53,925 bases of DNA from Gemmatimonadaceae bacterium (lineage in GTDB: Bacteria > Gemmatimonadota > Gemmatimonadetes > Gemmatimonadales > Gemmatimonadaceae), in NCBI GenBank assembly GCA_025931335.1, contig JAICNG010000016.1, positions 1 to 53,925 on the forward strand. The letters run 5' to 3'. The notes under the pieces are model-generated. The model did no database searches. It was not told the DNA's origin and worked only from the letters and a program-made list of their open reading frames with translations. A program made the position numbers and the translations under genes. Of the stretch, positions 33,291 to 42,646 are shown in pieces; the stretch's first letter is position 1, and each line of letters begins with the position of its first letter.

Positions 33291-33499
33291 CCTTCGCCTC
33301 CGATCTCACGCGGCTCGAAGCCATCGTCGCCGAGCTGGAGCGCAACGACCTCCCGCTCGACCAGGCGCTGACACTCTTCGAGGAAGGCGTCGCGCGCATA
33401 CGGAGCGCCTCCGATCAGCTCTCCCATGCCGAGGCACGAGTCCAGCAGCTGCTCGAGCAACCGGACGGGACGTTTCGGCTTGATCCGCTTGGCGGCTGA
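33287..33499 (+). CDS. xseB: Exodeoxyribonuclease VII small subunit
   Basis: A 70-residue XseB of the usual length. FASDLTRLEAIVAELERNDL and LDQALTLFEEGVARI are the conserved helices that bind the coiled coil of XseA. The ATG overlaps the xseA stop (ATGA). It is followed by ispA with a short overlap, a common arrangement (xseB-ispA-dxs). Confidence 0.93.
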   Translation: MTFASDLTRLEAIVAELERNDLPLDQALTLFEEGVARIRSASDQLSHAEARVQQLLEQPDGTFRLDPLGG

Positions 33500-34388
33500 C
33501 GAAGTCCCCCCTTCGCTGGCCGCGGCGCAGCGCAGCATCGAGGCAGCTCTGGTACGCGTGTGCGATCGAGGGCTCGCCGGTGTGCTGGCACCGATCGCCG
33601 ACGCGGTACGCTACAGCATGCTCGGCGGCGGAAAGCGGTTGCGTCCCCAGCTCGTGCTGGCCGTGTATCGCGCCGCTGGAGGAAAGGGCGACGCGAGTCT
33701 CCTCGCCGCGTCGGTCGAGATCGTCCACGCCTATTCGCTCGTCCACGACGATCTGCCGTGCATGGACGATGACAGCGTGCGACGCGGGCGCCCCACGCTG
33801 CATCGCGTGTACGGCGTGACGGTGGCGACGATTGCCGGTGTGACGATGGTCCCCTTCGCGGCGCGGACGGCGCTCGAGGGCGCACAGGCGCTCGGGTTGC
33901 CCCTGGAAGCGTGCGGCAGCATCGTTCGAGAGTTGATGCGTGCGTCCGGCGCGGGAGGTATGGTGGGAGGCCAGCTGCTGGATCTCGAGGGGGAGGGGAA
34001 GCCGCTGACGCTCCCGGATCTGGAGCGCATTCACCGAGCGAAGACGGGCGCGCTCATCGCCGCCTCCGTGCGCATTGGCGCCACGGCCGCCGGCGCGAGC
34101 GGCTCACGCGCGACGGCGCTCGACCGCTATGGCGGGTCGGTGGGTCTGGCCTTCCAGATCGCCGACGACGTCCTCGACGCGACTGCCACCTCGGAGCAGC
34201 TCGGCAAAACGGCTGGCCGGGACGCCGCGCTCGGCAAAATCACCTACCCGGCCGTGCTCGGCGTCGATGGCGCGATCGCCCGCGCGAGTGAGCTCGCGGA
34301 CGAAGCCTGTCAGGCACTCGAGGCGGTGAATCTGCTGACGCCGGAGCTCGAGCACCTGGCGAGGTTTTCTGTTTCCAGGCGGAGCTGA
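33480..34388 (+). CDS. ispA: Polyprenyl (farnesyl/geranylgeranyl) diphosphate synthase
   Basis: About 302 residues, short-chain trans-prenyltransferase. GGGKRLRPQLVL, the first Asp-rich motif DDLPCMDDD (DDx4D) and the second motif IADDVLD are all present, with KTGALIAASVRIGA between. It condenses IPP with DMAPP, GPP or FPP; chain length cannot be fixed by eye. Start is unclear: TTG codons at 33480 and 33489 both fit the family N terminus, while the ATG at 33426 would overlap xseB by 74 bases. Next to dxs, so isoprenoid precursor and product enzymes are grouped. Confidence 0.88.
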   Translation: MIRLAADEVPPSLAAAQRSIEAALVRVCDRGLAGVLAPIADAVRYSMLGGGKRLRPQLVLAVYRAAGGKGDASLLAASVEIVHAYSLVHDDLPCMDDDSVRRGRPTLHRVYGVTVATIAGVTMVPFAARTALEGAQALGLPLEACGSIVRELMRASGAGGMVGGQLLDLEGEGKPLTLPDLERIHRAKTGALIAASVRIGATAAGASGSRATALDRYGGSVGLAFQIADDVLDATATSEQLGKTAGRDAALGKITYPAVLGVDGAIARASELADEACQALEAVNLLTPELEHLARFSVSRRS

Positions 34389-34390
34389 GG

Positions 34391-34508
34391 GGCAAGCCCA
34401 CACGGGGGTCGAAGGGATCGATGGGATCGAAGGGATCAAAGGGCGAGACCCCGCGACTCGAGGCCCCTGGACCCCGTCGATCCCCCTCGATCCCTTCGGC
34501 ACCTTGCC
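34391..34508. repeat. Intergenic hairpin with 9-base ATCGAAGGG units (element j)
   Basis: The left arm (34391-34440) includes ATCGAAGGG-type units: ATCGATGGG, ATCGAAGGG, ATCAAAGGG. The right arm (34469-34508) is the inverted complement (GTCGATCCCCCTCGATCCC, TTCGGCACCTTGCC). It starts immediately after the ispA stop and ends about 60 bases before dxs. Confidence 0.8.
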
Positions 34509-34570
34509 GCATGCGGTTCCAACGAGCCACAGGCTAGATTTCGAGGAGCACGAACCGCCGCACCCACAGC

Positions 34571-36472
34571 ATGAAGTCACCCATGTCGATCCTCGCTCGT
34601 CTCGAGTCCACCGCTGACCTGAAATCGCTCTCGCGCGATGAGCTGCGCGCGCTCGCCACCGAGATTCGAGAGCAGCTCATCGACACGTGCTCGCGCACCG
34701 GCGGCCACATCGGCGCAGGCCTTGGCGTCGTCGAGCTCGCCGTCGCGCTGCACCACGTCTTCGACACGCCGGTCGATCGGCTGGTCTGGGACGTCGGACA
34801 CCAGGGCTACCCGCACAAGCTCCTCACCGGTCGCAGAGACCGTATGGAGACACTCCGGCAAGCGGGCGGCATCTCGGGCTTTCTCAAGCGGGCCGAGAGC
34901 GAGTACGACACGTTCGGCGCCGGACACGCCGCGACCGCGATCTCGGCGGCACTCGGCATGGCGACTGCCCGCGACATCCGGGGCGAGAAGTTCAAAGTGG
35001 TCGCCGTCGTCGGCGACGGCGCGCTCACCTGCGGCTTGTCCTACGAAGGGCTGAACAACGCCGGCGCGTCGGACCGGGACATCCTGGTGGTGCTCAACGA
35101 CAACGAGATGTCCATCGCGCCGAACGTCGGCGCCATCTCCCGCTACCTCGGCTCCGTGCAGCGGAATCCGATCTACAACCGCGTGCGCAGCGCCATCGGC
35201 AACATCGTCGACGACCTTCCCGGTCCGCTGTCGGCGGTTGGCTCGGTCGTTCGGAAGTGGGAGGAATCGGTCAAGGCATTTCTCACACCCGGCGTGCTGT
35301 TCGAGGAGCTCGGCTTTCGCTACTTCGGTCCGATCGACGGACACGACCTCGACGCGCTCGTCGACACGCTGGCCGCGGTTCGTGACCTGGAGACGCCGCG
35401 GCTCGTGCACGTCATCACACAAAAGGGGAAGGGATTCCCGGCCGGCGCGCACGATGAGAAATGGCACGCGCTTCCGCCGGGACACGATCCCGCGACCGGC
35501 AAGCAGCTCAAGCAGTCGTCCGCAAACCCCGCGTACACGGCGGTGTTCGGCAAAGGGCTGACCGAGCTTGCAACCGAGCGGGCCGACGTCGTCGCGATCA
35601 CGGCGGCGATGCCGACGGGAACGGGAACCAACACCTTCAGCCGCGCCCATCCCGACCGGTTCTTCGACGTCGGCATTGCCGAGGGCCACGCCGTCACTTT
35701 CGCGGCCGGCATCGCGACGCAGGGGCTCCGGCCGGTGGTCGCGATCTACTCCACGTTCCTCCAGCGAGCCTACGACAACATCATCCACGACGTGGCGATC
35801 CAGCACCTGCCGGTGGTGTTCTGCATGGATCGCGCGGGCCTCGTTGGAGAGGACGGCCCCACCCACATGGGGCTCTACGACATTGCCTACATGCTCGCGG
35901 TTCCGGGGATGACGGTGACGGCGCCCATGAACGCGCGCGAGATGCTGGGCTTGCTCCGCACCGCCGTCTCGCACGCCGGCCCGTTCGCGTTGCGATATCC
36001 GCGCGACACCACGCCCGACGGTGTGCCCTCCATGGCGGAGATCGAGCCGGTGCCGTACGGGACGTGGGAGGTGGTGCGCAGGGGGAGCGACTTCGCCATT
36101 CTGGCGACCGGCACGATGGTGCTTTCCGCGGTCGAGGCCGCGAACGCACTCGCGCCGTCGGGGATCGACGTGACGGTCGTGAACTGCCGCTTCCTCAAGC
36201 CGTACGACGCGCTCACGCTCGCCGGTGTGATCGCGGACCACAAGCAGGTGCTCGTGGTGGAAGAGGGCACGGTCGTCAACGGGTTCGGCGCGCTCATGGC
36301 GCGGGTCATCGAGGAGCTCGACCACACCGTGCGCGTCGGCACGCACGGGGTGCCCGATTGCTTCATCGAGCAGGCGCCTCGAAAGGCGCAGCTGGCGGCG
36401 GTGGGCCTCGACGCGGCGGGGATCGCGCGGCGGGTGCGTGCCCAACTCGAGAGCGAGGCGCTCGCCGGGTGA
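34571..36472 (+). CDS. dxs: 1-deoxy-D-xylulose-5-phosphate synthase
   Basis: A 633-residue thiamin-diphosphate enzyme that condenses pyruvate and glyceraldehyde 3-phosphate, the first step of the MEP isoprenoid pathway. Motifs are GGHIGAGLGVVELAVALH and WDVGHQGYPHKLLTGR. The ThDP motif is GDGALTCGLSYEGLNNAG with LNDNEMSI. FFDVGIAEGHAVTFAAG, DRAGLVGEDGPTHMG and a C-terminal transketolase domain follow. Full length. The stop overlaps the nadK GTG (GTGA). Confidence 0.96.
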   Translation: MKSPMSILARLESTADLKSLSRDELRALATEIREQLIDTCSRTGGHIGAGLGVVELAVALHHVFDTPVDRLVWDVGHQGYPHKLLTGRRDRMETLRQAGGISGFLKRAESEYDTFGAGHAATAISAALGMATARDIRGEKFKVVAVVGDGALTCGLSYEGLNNAGASDRDILVVLNDNEMSIAPNVGAISRYLGSVQRNPIYNRVRSAIGNIVDDLPGPLSAVGSVVRKWEESVKAFLTPGVLFEELGFRYFGPIDGHDLDALVDTLAAVRDLETPRLVHVITQKGKGFPAGAHDEKWHALPPGHDPATGKQLKQSSANPAYTAVFGKGLTELATERADVVAITAAMPTGTGTNTFSRAHPDRFFDVGIAEGHAVTFAAGIATQGLRPVVAIYSTFLQRAYDNIIHDVAIQHLPVVFCMDRAGLVGEDGPTHMGLYDIAYMLAVPGMTVTAPMNAREMLGLLRTAVSHAGPFALRYPRDTTPDGVPSMAEIEPVPYGTWEVVRRGSDFAILATGTMVLSAVEAANALAPSGIDVTVVNCRFLKPYDALTLAGVIADHKQVLVVEEGTVVNGFGALMARVIEELDHTVRVGTHGVPDCFIEQAPRKAQLAAVGLDAAGIARRVRAQLESEALAG

Positions 36473-37338
36473 CGCGGCTCGGCGTCGTCGGCAACCGGCG
36501 CTACGAGGGCCTCCCCGAGATTCTGCGTCGCATTGCGCGGCGGGCACCGGCGTTAGGCATGACGATCGCGTTCGAGCGCGGGCTGGCCGAGGTGGCCGGC
36601 GAGGGCGAGATCATCGAGGACGGCAGCACGATCGATGGGCTGCTCACGCTCGGTGGCGACGGGACGATGCTCCGCGGTGCGCGACTCCTCGGTGGCCGCG
36701 AGGTTCCCATCCTCGGTGTGAACCTCGGACAGCTCGGATTCCTGACCGCCTGTGGACTCGATCAGCTGGACGACGCGCTCGATCGGTTCGCGCGCGGAGA
36801 TTATCTCGCCGAGATGCGCATGCAGCTGGAGGCGCACGCGCAGACCATCCGCGGTGAGGAGCGCCGGAGCTGGCTCGCGTTGAACGACGTCGTCCTGCAC
36901 AAGGGCGGTTTCGCGCGCGTCGTGAAGCTGCGGGTCCTCGTGGACGACGAGGACGTCGGCGTGTACGCCGCCGATGGCGTCATCATCTCGACGCCGACCG
37001 GATCGACCGCGTACAACCTGTCGGCCGGTGGCCCGGTCGTCCTGCCGACGCAGCATCTCATTATCACCACGCCCATCTCCCCGCACACCCTCGCCATTCG
37101 CCCCCTCGTCGTGCCGGCCGACTCCGAGGTCACGGTGCGCGCGGAAGATGGCCCCGAAGAGCTTCTGGTGACGATCGACGGCCAGGTGGGAACAATGTTC
37201 GCGCCTGGAGACTCGCTCGTGGTGCGGCGCGCGTCGGCGTCGGCCATCGTCGTGCGCTTCTCCGAGACCACCTTCTTTTCCGTGCTCCGGCGCAAGCTCG
37301 GCTGGGGCGGGTTGCGCGAGCGCGACGAGGGGAAGTAG
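36469..37338 (+). CDS. nadK: NAD kinase
   Basis: A 289-residue kinase that phosphorylates NAD to NADP. LLTLGGDGTMLRGARLLGG is the catalytic GGDG motif. GVNLGQLGFLT, YAADGVIISTPTGSTAYNLS (the conserved ADG and TGSTAY motifs) and the C-terminal beta sandwich follow. The GTG overlapping the dxs stop gives the usual N terminus (RLGVVGNRRYEGLPEIL). It supplies NADPH for the MEP pathway and folate enzymes next door. One TTA-GGC pair near the start. Its stop overlaps the recN GTG by one base. Confidence 0.94.
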   Translation: MTRLGVVGNRRYEGLPEILRRIARRAPALGMTIAFERGLAEVAGEGEIIEDGSTIDGLLTLGGDGTMLRGARLLGGREVPILGVNLGQLGFLTACGLDQLDDALDRFARGDYLAEMRMQLEAHAQTIRGEERRSWLALNDVVLHKGGFARVVKLRVLVDDEDVGVYAADGVIISTPTGSTAYNLSAGGPVVLPTQHLIITTPISPHTLAIRPLVVPADSEVTVRAEDGPEELLVTIDGQVGTMFAPGDSLVVRRASASAIVVRFSETTFFSVLRRKLGWGGLRERDEGK

Positions 37339-39059
37339 TGCTTACCGAGCTGCGCATCCGCAACTTCGCCATCATCGAGTCGCTGACGCTGCCGCTCGCC
37401 CCCGGCTTCAACGTGCTCACCGGGGAAACGGGCGCGGGCAAGTCGATCATCGTCGGCGCCCTCGGGCTCCTCCTTGGTGAGCGAGCCAGCGCCGACCTCA
37501 TCCGCACCGGCGCCGAGCGCGCGGTGGTCGAGGGTGTGTTCGACGTCGCCGACAAGGCCGAGGTCGCGCGCATGCTCGACGAGCGCGGGATCGAGCTCGA
37601 GGAGGGCCGCGTCGTGCTGCGCCGTGAGGTCGCGGTTGCCGGACGCACGCGCGCCTGGATCAACGACACGACCACCACCGCCGCGGCCCTGGCCGAGATC
37701 GGCCGCGCCCTCGTGAACCTGCACGGACAACATGAGGCGCAAACGCTGCTCGACGAGGAATCGCAGCGCGGCATTCTCGATGCATTCGGCGCTGCGACGG
37801 AGCAGGCGACGAAGGTAGCGGCGGCGCACCGCGCGCTGGCCGAGATTACGCGAGACATCGAGACGCTGGCGACCCGCCGGGCAGATGCGGAGCGCCGCGC
37901 GGACTATCTGCGCCACGTCGTGCGCGAGATAGACGAGGCGCGTCTGCGTGAGGGGGAGGAGGTGACCCTCGAGGAGGAAGCGCGACGGCTCGAGAACGCG
38001 GAAGAGCTGCGCTCCTCGGCCGCGGGTATGGTCGCCGCCCTGGAAGGAAGTGACGAAGCGGTGCTCCATGCGCTCGCGCACGTGCAGCGCTCGCTCGCCC
38101 ACGTGCTGAAGATCGATCACTCGATCGGTCACCTCCAGGAGCTCTTCGACAGCGCCTTCTACGCGCTGGAGGAGCTCTCCCGGGAGCTCTCGGAGTACGA
38201 GGAATCGATCGACCTGGATCCCGCGCGCCTCACCGAAGTGCAGAGCCGTCGCGATCTCCTCTTTCGGCTGACCAAGAAGTACGGCCCCACGATCGGTGAC
38301 GCGCTCCGCATCGCTCGTGAGGCACGCGAGGAGCTGAGCCTGGTCGACGGCGCGGGGTTCGATCTCACGGCGCTCGAGACCCGCCGCGAGGCGGCTCGCG
38401 CACGGCTGGCGGAAGACGCGAAGCGCCTCACGAGCCTTCGCACCGCCGCCGCGGAGCGCCTATCGCGCGCGGTCGACGAGGTGCTCCCCGAGCTGGGAAT
38501 GCCCGAGGGACGCTTCACCGTCGCGCTGCGCCCGCGCGACCCGGTTCAGTCGACCGGGGCCGAGGACGTCGAGTATCGCGTCGCGCTGAACGTGGGCCAC
38601 GACGCTCGTCCCCTCGCGAAGGTGGCATCGGGGGGTGAGCTGTCGCGCGTCATGCTCGCGCTCAAGACCATCCTCGCGCGCCTGGATCGCGTACCGACGC
38701 TCGTGTTCGACGAGGTGGACGCGGGCATCGGCGGCCGCGTGGGGCTCCAGGTGGGCGACACGCTGCGCGGCGTCGCGCAGCACCACCAGGTGTTCGCGAT
38801 CACCCACCTGCCGCAGATCGCGGCGCGCGCGCATCACCACATCGTCGTCACGAAGGGCGCGCGCGAGGGCGTAACGGCGGCCGATGTCAGCGTCGTCGAT
38901 GCCGAGGCGCGCGTCAGCGAGATCGCCCGAATGCTCGGCGGCGACGCCGAGAGCGACATCTCGCGGGCACACGCGCGGGAGCTGCTCGGGAAAGGTGCTC
39001 GAGGTCCTCGAGGTGCTCGACGTGCTCGAGGAGAAGGGCAGTCCCCTCGAGCACCTTGA
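37338..39059 (+). CDS. recN: DNA repair protein RecN
   Basis: A 573-residue SMC-like ATPase for double-strand break repair. The Walker A segment is NVLTGETGAGKSIIVGALGL, preceded by MLTELRIRNFAIIESL. Two coiled coils flank the middle. ASGGELSRVMLALK is the ABC signature, TLVFDEVDAGIGGRVG Walker B, and THLPQIAARAHHH follows. After DISRAHARELLG the last 20 or so residues (GARGPRGARRARGEGQ and on) are translated from hairpin element k. Family members end near that point, so the tail is an addition. Confidence 0.94.
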   Translation: MLTELRIRNFAIIESLTLPLAPGFNVLTGETGAGKSIIVGALGLLLGERASADLIRTGAERAVVEGVFDVADKAEVARMLDERGIELEEGRVVLRREVAVAGRTRAWINDTTTTAAALAEIGRALVNLHGQHEAQTLLDEESQRGILDAFGAATEQATKVAAAHRALAEITRDIETLATRRADAERRADYLRHVVREIDEARLREGEEVTLEEEARRLENAEELRSSAAGMVAALEGSDEAVLHALAHVQRSLAHVLKIDHSIGHLQELFDSAFYALEELSRELSEYEESIDLDPARLTEVQSRRDLLFRLTKKYGPTIGDALRIAREAREELSLVDGAGFDLTALETRREAARARLAEDAKRLTSLRTAAAERLSRAVDEVLPELGMPEGRFTVALRPRDPVQSTGAEDVEYRVALNVGHDARPLAKVASGGELSRVMLALKTILARLDRVPTLVFDEVDAGIGGRVGLQVGDTLRGVAQHHQVFAITHLPQIAARAHHHIVVTKGAREGVTAADVSVVDAEARVSEIARMLGGDAESDISRAHARELLGKGARGPRGARRARGEGQSPRAP

Positions 39060-39083
39060 GCACCTCGAGCACCTCGACCACCT
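38991..39083. repeat. Hairpin with 9-base GTGCTCGAG units (element k), near copy of element g
   Basis: The left arm (38991-39033) and right arm (39043-39083) use the same GTGCTCGAG units as the element at 20308-20404, with the same loop GAGAAGGGCAGTCCCC. The left arm codes for the recN tail and the right arm runs up to the stop codon of the convergent outer-membrane gene. Confidence 0.9.
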
Positions 39084-40703
39084 CTAGAAAACGTACGCCC
39101 GCACGTGCATCACGCCGACACTCACCTTCGGCGTTTTCCCGCCGCTGCCGCGGATGGACTCTCCATACTGAAGGAATAGTTCGAGCGGGATTCGTGCGCG
39201 CTTGCGGGCCACTGAGGTGAGCGTCGAGTACCCGAGTCCGATCGAGACCCGGTCCTCGCGTTGCTCGGTCTCCGCATCCAGCACCGCGGCATCGAGCGTG
39301 ACGGGCTCGCCCAGGTCGTCGGTGACATCGAAGCGTCCGGTGTGCCGATCCTCGGCTTTCCGACGCACCCGGTACTGCGCCATCAGGGAAAAGAAGCTGC
39401 CGAGCGCGATGCGAGGTGTGACCTCGGCATCGATCACGTCGCCGAGGTCCCGGTCCACCTCGTGCCGACGCCAGTACGCGGCGAACGGCTGGTGGGGGCC
39501 GGTGATGCGCGCGATCTCCCGATCCGGAAGCTGCCATACGTAGCGACCGCCGAATCCGAGCGCGACGCGCGTGCCGAGCTGGAGGTCCCATCGCGTGCGA
39601 ACCTCGACATCGTTCTGTCCGTCTCCGCTGGGAATGTCCACGAAGTCGTCGGGATTGTCGGCGCGGCCGGTGCCCAGGCGGAAGGTCGCCCCCACCAGGA
39701 CGCGCAGACCGCTCCCGTATCGCTGGAGCGTGTCCCGCCTAACGGTATTGACGAGTTGCAGTGACGCGCCGACCTCTATGTCGCCGACGCTCGTCGACGT
39801 GCGCGACTCCAGCGGCTCGGCGCGGACGCCGAACGCCGGGTCGGTGAGGATTCGCAGCATGTCGCGGAGGCCGGCGATCGTCGCCCCCGCCGGCCCGGTC
39901 GACATGATGTCGGTGATGTCGTAGCTGGCGAACGACTGCGCGAAGGTGCCGATGCGTGTGCGAATCGCGGCATCGAGAGCGCTGTTGGCGAGTGGGACGA
40001 ACGGCGACGATCCGGGGGAATACACGTCATCGAGGCCGCCGGCGAACGCGCTGGCGGAGGTCGCAAGCTCCTGCGCTTCGGGGAGGCGCGCCTGCGGACA
40101 GCGCGGATCGGGATTGCCGGGATCGGCGCAGGCCGCGATGAGCGCCTCGAGCGCGGTGACCGCGCTGGCGAACTGCGCGAGGAGCGCGGCGTTCTGGTTG
40201 ATGGCGTCGTCGCTGTCGAGCGCGGGGTTGATGCCGACGTTGCCTTCGTTGAGGGCCCGGTTCGGGCTGAACAGCACGCCCGAGCGGGTACGGACGATTG
40301 GCACGACCACCCCGAATGAGAGGCGCCCGCCGATGCCCACCTCGGCCGAGAGCGGGACGCGCAAAACGCTCGCGTCGTGGTCCACACGCGTGCGACCGAG
40401 CGACACGCGCACGTCGGGCAGCCCGGTGAGCGACGGGAGGCGCTGTTGCATCGGCGCGAGGATCGACAGACGGGAGGCGTCGAGCGAGTCCGTCGACAAA
40501 TCGGTCGCCAGCGACTCCGCCTCGCCGTCGGCGCGATAGCGCTGATCGAAGCGCGTCCACGTGGGTGCGAGCCCGAGCCGCAACGCTCCGCGGGAGAGAA
40601 CGATCGCGTCCTCTCCGAACGACAGCGGGCCTTGTGCGAGCGCGCCGGTCGCGAGAACCGCGGCCGCGAGCATGGCGCGGAAAAGACGAAGGACGGCCGA
40701 CAC
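39084..40703 (-). CDS. Predicted outer-membrane beta-barrel protein
   Basis: A 539-residue secreted protein. The N terminus SAVLRLFRAMLAAAVLATGALAQ is a clear signal peptide, and repeated alternating segments (LRVPLSAEVGIGGRLSFGVVVP, RVALGFGGRYVWQLP, FSLMAQYRVRRKAEDR) look like barrel strands. It ends in RAYVF, with the terminal Phe typical of barrels handled by BamA. It resembles porin-like or MetA-type barrels, but the substrate is unknown. The GTG start is chosen because it gives the signal peptide a basic n-region; the ATG ten codons later is the alternative. No Shine-Dalgarno is visible. Confidence 0.6.
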   Translation of the reverse strand: MSAVLRLFRAMLAAAVLATGALAQGPLSFGEDAIVLSRGALRLGLAPTWTRFDQRYRADGEAESLATDLSTDSLDASRLSILAPMQQRLPSLTGLPDVRVSLGRTRVDHDASVLRVPLSAEVGIGGRLSFGVVVPIVRTRSGVLFSPNRALNEGNVGINPALDSDDAINQNAALLAQFASAVTALEALIAACADPGNPDPRCPQARLPEAQELATSASAFAGGLDDVYSPGSSPFVPLANSALDAAIRTRIGTFAQSFASYDITDIMSTGPAGATIAGLRDMLRILTDPAFGVRAEPLESRTSTSVGDIEVGASLQLVNTVRRDTLQRYGSGLRVLVGATFRLGTGRADNPDDFVDIPSGDGQNDVEVRTRWDLQLGTRVALGFGGRYVWQLPDREIARITGPHQPFAAYWRRHEVDRDLGDVIDAEVTPRIALGSFFSLMAQYRVRRKAEDRHTGRFDVTDDLGEPVTLDAAVLDAETEQREDRVSIGLGYSTLTSVARKRARIPLELFLQYGESIRGSGGKTPKVSVGVMHVRAYVF

Positions 40704-40821
40704 GTGGAGGAGGGAGGGGACTAAGTCGTTACGACGTAAGATGAAGCAACGCGTACGCCGTTGACGGATCGCCGGGGAGGCTACCATCCTTCGCACTCCG
40801 TTGTCAACTCGAACGCACTTC

Positions 40822-42597
40822 ATGTCTCGCCTTCCCGCGCCCGCCATCGCCTGGCAGCTGACGGGCAACCATTGGCTGGCGCTCCCATGCATCGATCCGA
40901 GCGACGGGTCGTTGCGCGCCCTTGGCGTCCTGCATCGCGGTGCGCGCGCCGCGGTCGAGATCGCCGGCGCTCCGGACTTTCTCACCGGCGAGGGCGCGCC
41001 GCTGCTCCGGCCGGCGCTGCGGATCGATGGCGTCGAGCGCCCGTTAGGCACGGTGGGCCTGGCGTGGGAGCGCGCCATGGAGTGGATCCCCACGTTCACG
41101 TCCAGCGTCGACTCGCTGCTCGTGCGCGGGACGCTGTTCGCCCCCCACGGTCGCGACGCCGATGTCGCGGGAGCCGTGTACGCGCTCGCCATCGACAACC
41201 GCGGCGCCGCGCCGGCGCGAGTGGAGGTGACCTTCGAGGGCACGCTCGGTCATCGGCAGATCCGCGTTCGCACGCCACGGGCCGCCGATGACGCGCATGT
41301 GGTGGTGGACGCGCCGGACGGTGTGGTGCTGCTCGAGGGTGCCGCGCTCCCCGGACTCGCTGCCCTCGCCATTGCCGCCGACGGCGATGCACGGGTCACC
41401 GTCGAGCACGGTGCGTTCGCGATACGACGGGAGGTCGTCGTGCCCGCCGGCGGACGCGCGCACGCCGCCGTGTATCTCGCGGTCGGCCCCGAGCGCGACG
41501 GCGCCCGCGCGACCGTCGCGGTGATGCGCCGCCGCGGATGGAGCGAGCTCCTCGCCGCCACGCGCGATGCGTTGCGCGCACTCGAGCAGACCGTTGGACA
41601 CGACGGCGTCGACCGCCTGATCAACAGCAACCTCCTGTTCGCGTATTTCTACGGCGCCGGCCGGGCGATCGACGACGGGCACCTCTACCTCGTGCGAACG
41701 CGCGCCCCCTGGCATGGCCTCGGCGTCACGGTGCGTGAATGGGAAGCGCTGTCGTGGACGTTGCCGGCCGTGCAGCTCGCCGATGCGCCGCTCGCCCGCG
41801 AGCTGCTGCTGCGCGCCTGCGAGGTTCTCGGCTACGTGCCGGGCGAAGGCCTGCACTACTTCGACGGAACGATGTTCGAGCCCGGCTTCACGCTCGAGGG
41901 GCTGGCGTCGTACGCGCTCGCGACCGACCGCTACATCCGGGCGACGAACGATGACCACATCGTCGAGGAGCCGATTCTGGCCGAGACGCTCTACGTCTCG
42001 TCGGAGGATCTCGCGGTGCGACGCGATGAGGACGTTCCCCTGTACTCGACGGAGATTCTTCCCTCCGGCCTGACCGCGCCCCTTCCGTACACCCTTCACG
42101 GGAACGCCGTCGTCGCGCAGATGCTCGACGTGTTGAGGCGGACGCTCGACCAGGAGACCGCGAATCGGCTCGAGGAGCCGGATGCGGTGCGAGCGGCGCT
42201 CATGCGCCATTTCGTGGTCGACAAGGGAGGCAAGCCCGCGCTCGCGAGCGCCATCGACCTCGATGGGCACACGGTCGACGGCGATGACCCCATCGCCTCC
42301 ACGTACTGGCTACCCCTGTACGACGCGGTGCAGCGCGATGACTCGCTCTACCGCCGCACGGTGCGGGGCGTCGCGTCGGCCCCGGAGCACCTCGCGCATC
42401 AGTGCGCGCGACTCATGGGGCCGGACGCGGCCGACGTGCTGCGCTGGCTGCGGCGCGCGCCACTCGACCATGGGATCGCGGCAGAGATCGTGGACGCCGA
42501 CGGCCGGGCGACCGCGAACGGCGGCGACGCCGCACTCTCCGGCTTGCTGGCCTGGTCGGTCTGGTACGCCGTGCACGCCCTCGGCGTGCGTCCGTGA
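40822..42597 (+). CDS. Predicted six-hairpin glycosidase-like protein
   Basis: A 591-residue cytoplasmic protein. The first 240 residues are beta-rich (VRGTLFAPHGRD through AAVYLAVGPERD). The rest looks alpha-helical and toroid-like: LINSNLLFAYFYGAGRAIDD, TRAPWHGLGVTVREWEALSW, MFEPGFTLEGLASYALATDRY. A beta-sandwich followed by an (alpha/alpha)6 barrel is the layout of amylo-alpha-1,6-glucosidase and related glycosidases. I cannot assign catalytic residues or a substrate, and there are no glycogen genes alongside. The ATG before SRLPAP is preferred over the TTG seven codons earlier. One TTA-GGC pair. Confidence 0.55.
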   Translation: MSRLPAPAIAWQLTGNHWLALPCIDPSDGSLRALGVLHRGARAAVEIAGAPDFLTGEGAPLLRPALRIDGVERPLGTVGLAWERAMEWIPTFTSSVDSLLVRGTLFAPHGRDADVAGAVYALAIDNRGAAPARVEVTFEGTLGHRQIRVRTPRAADDAHVVVDAPDGVVLLEGAALPGLAALAIAADGDARVTVEHGAFAIRREVVVPAGGRAHAAVYLAVGPERDGARATVAVMRRRGWSELLAATRDALRALEQTVGHDGVDRLINSNLLFAYFYGAGRAIDDGHLYLVRTRAPWHGLGVTVREWEALSWTLPAVQLADAPLARELLLRACEVLGYVPGEGLHYFDGTMFEPGFTLEGLASYALATDRYIRATNDDHIVEEPILAETLYVSSEDLAVRRDEDVPLYSTEILPSGLTAPLPYTLHGNAVVAQMLDVLRRTLDQETANRLEEPDAVRAALMRHFVVDKGGKPALASAIDLDGHTVDGDDPIASTYWLPLYDAVQRDDSLYRRTVRGVASAPEHLAHQCARLMGPDAADVLRWLRRAPLDHGIAAEIVDADGRATANGGDAALSGLLAWSVWYAVHALGVRP

Positions 42598-42646
42598 GGT
42601 CTCGTGCTTGTCGGCCGCGGCACGGAGGGCTAATTTTCGGCTCGTC

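Noticed and set aside
33426-33480. ATG at 33426 as the ispA start
   Set aside because: It would overlap xseB by 74 bases and add residues (HESSSCSSNRTGRFG) that are an out-of-frame reading of xseB.
34509-34570. Thiamin-pyrophosphate riboswitch ahead of dxs
   Set aside because: The space is only about 60 bases and lacks the THI-box core.
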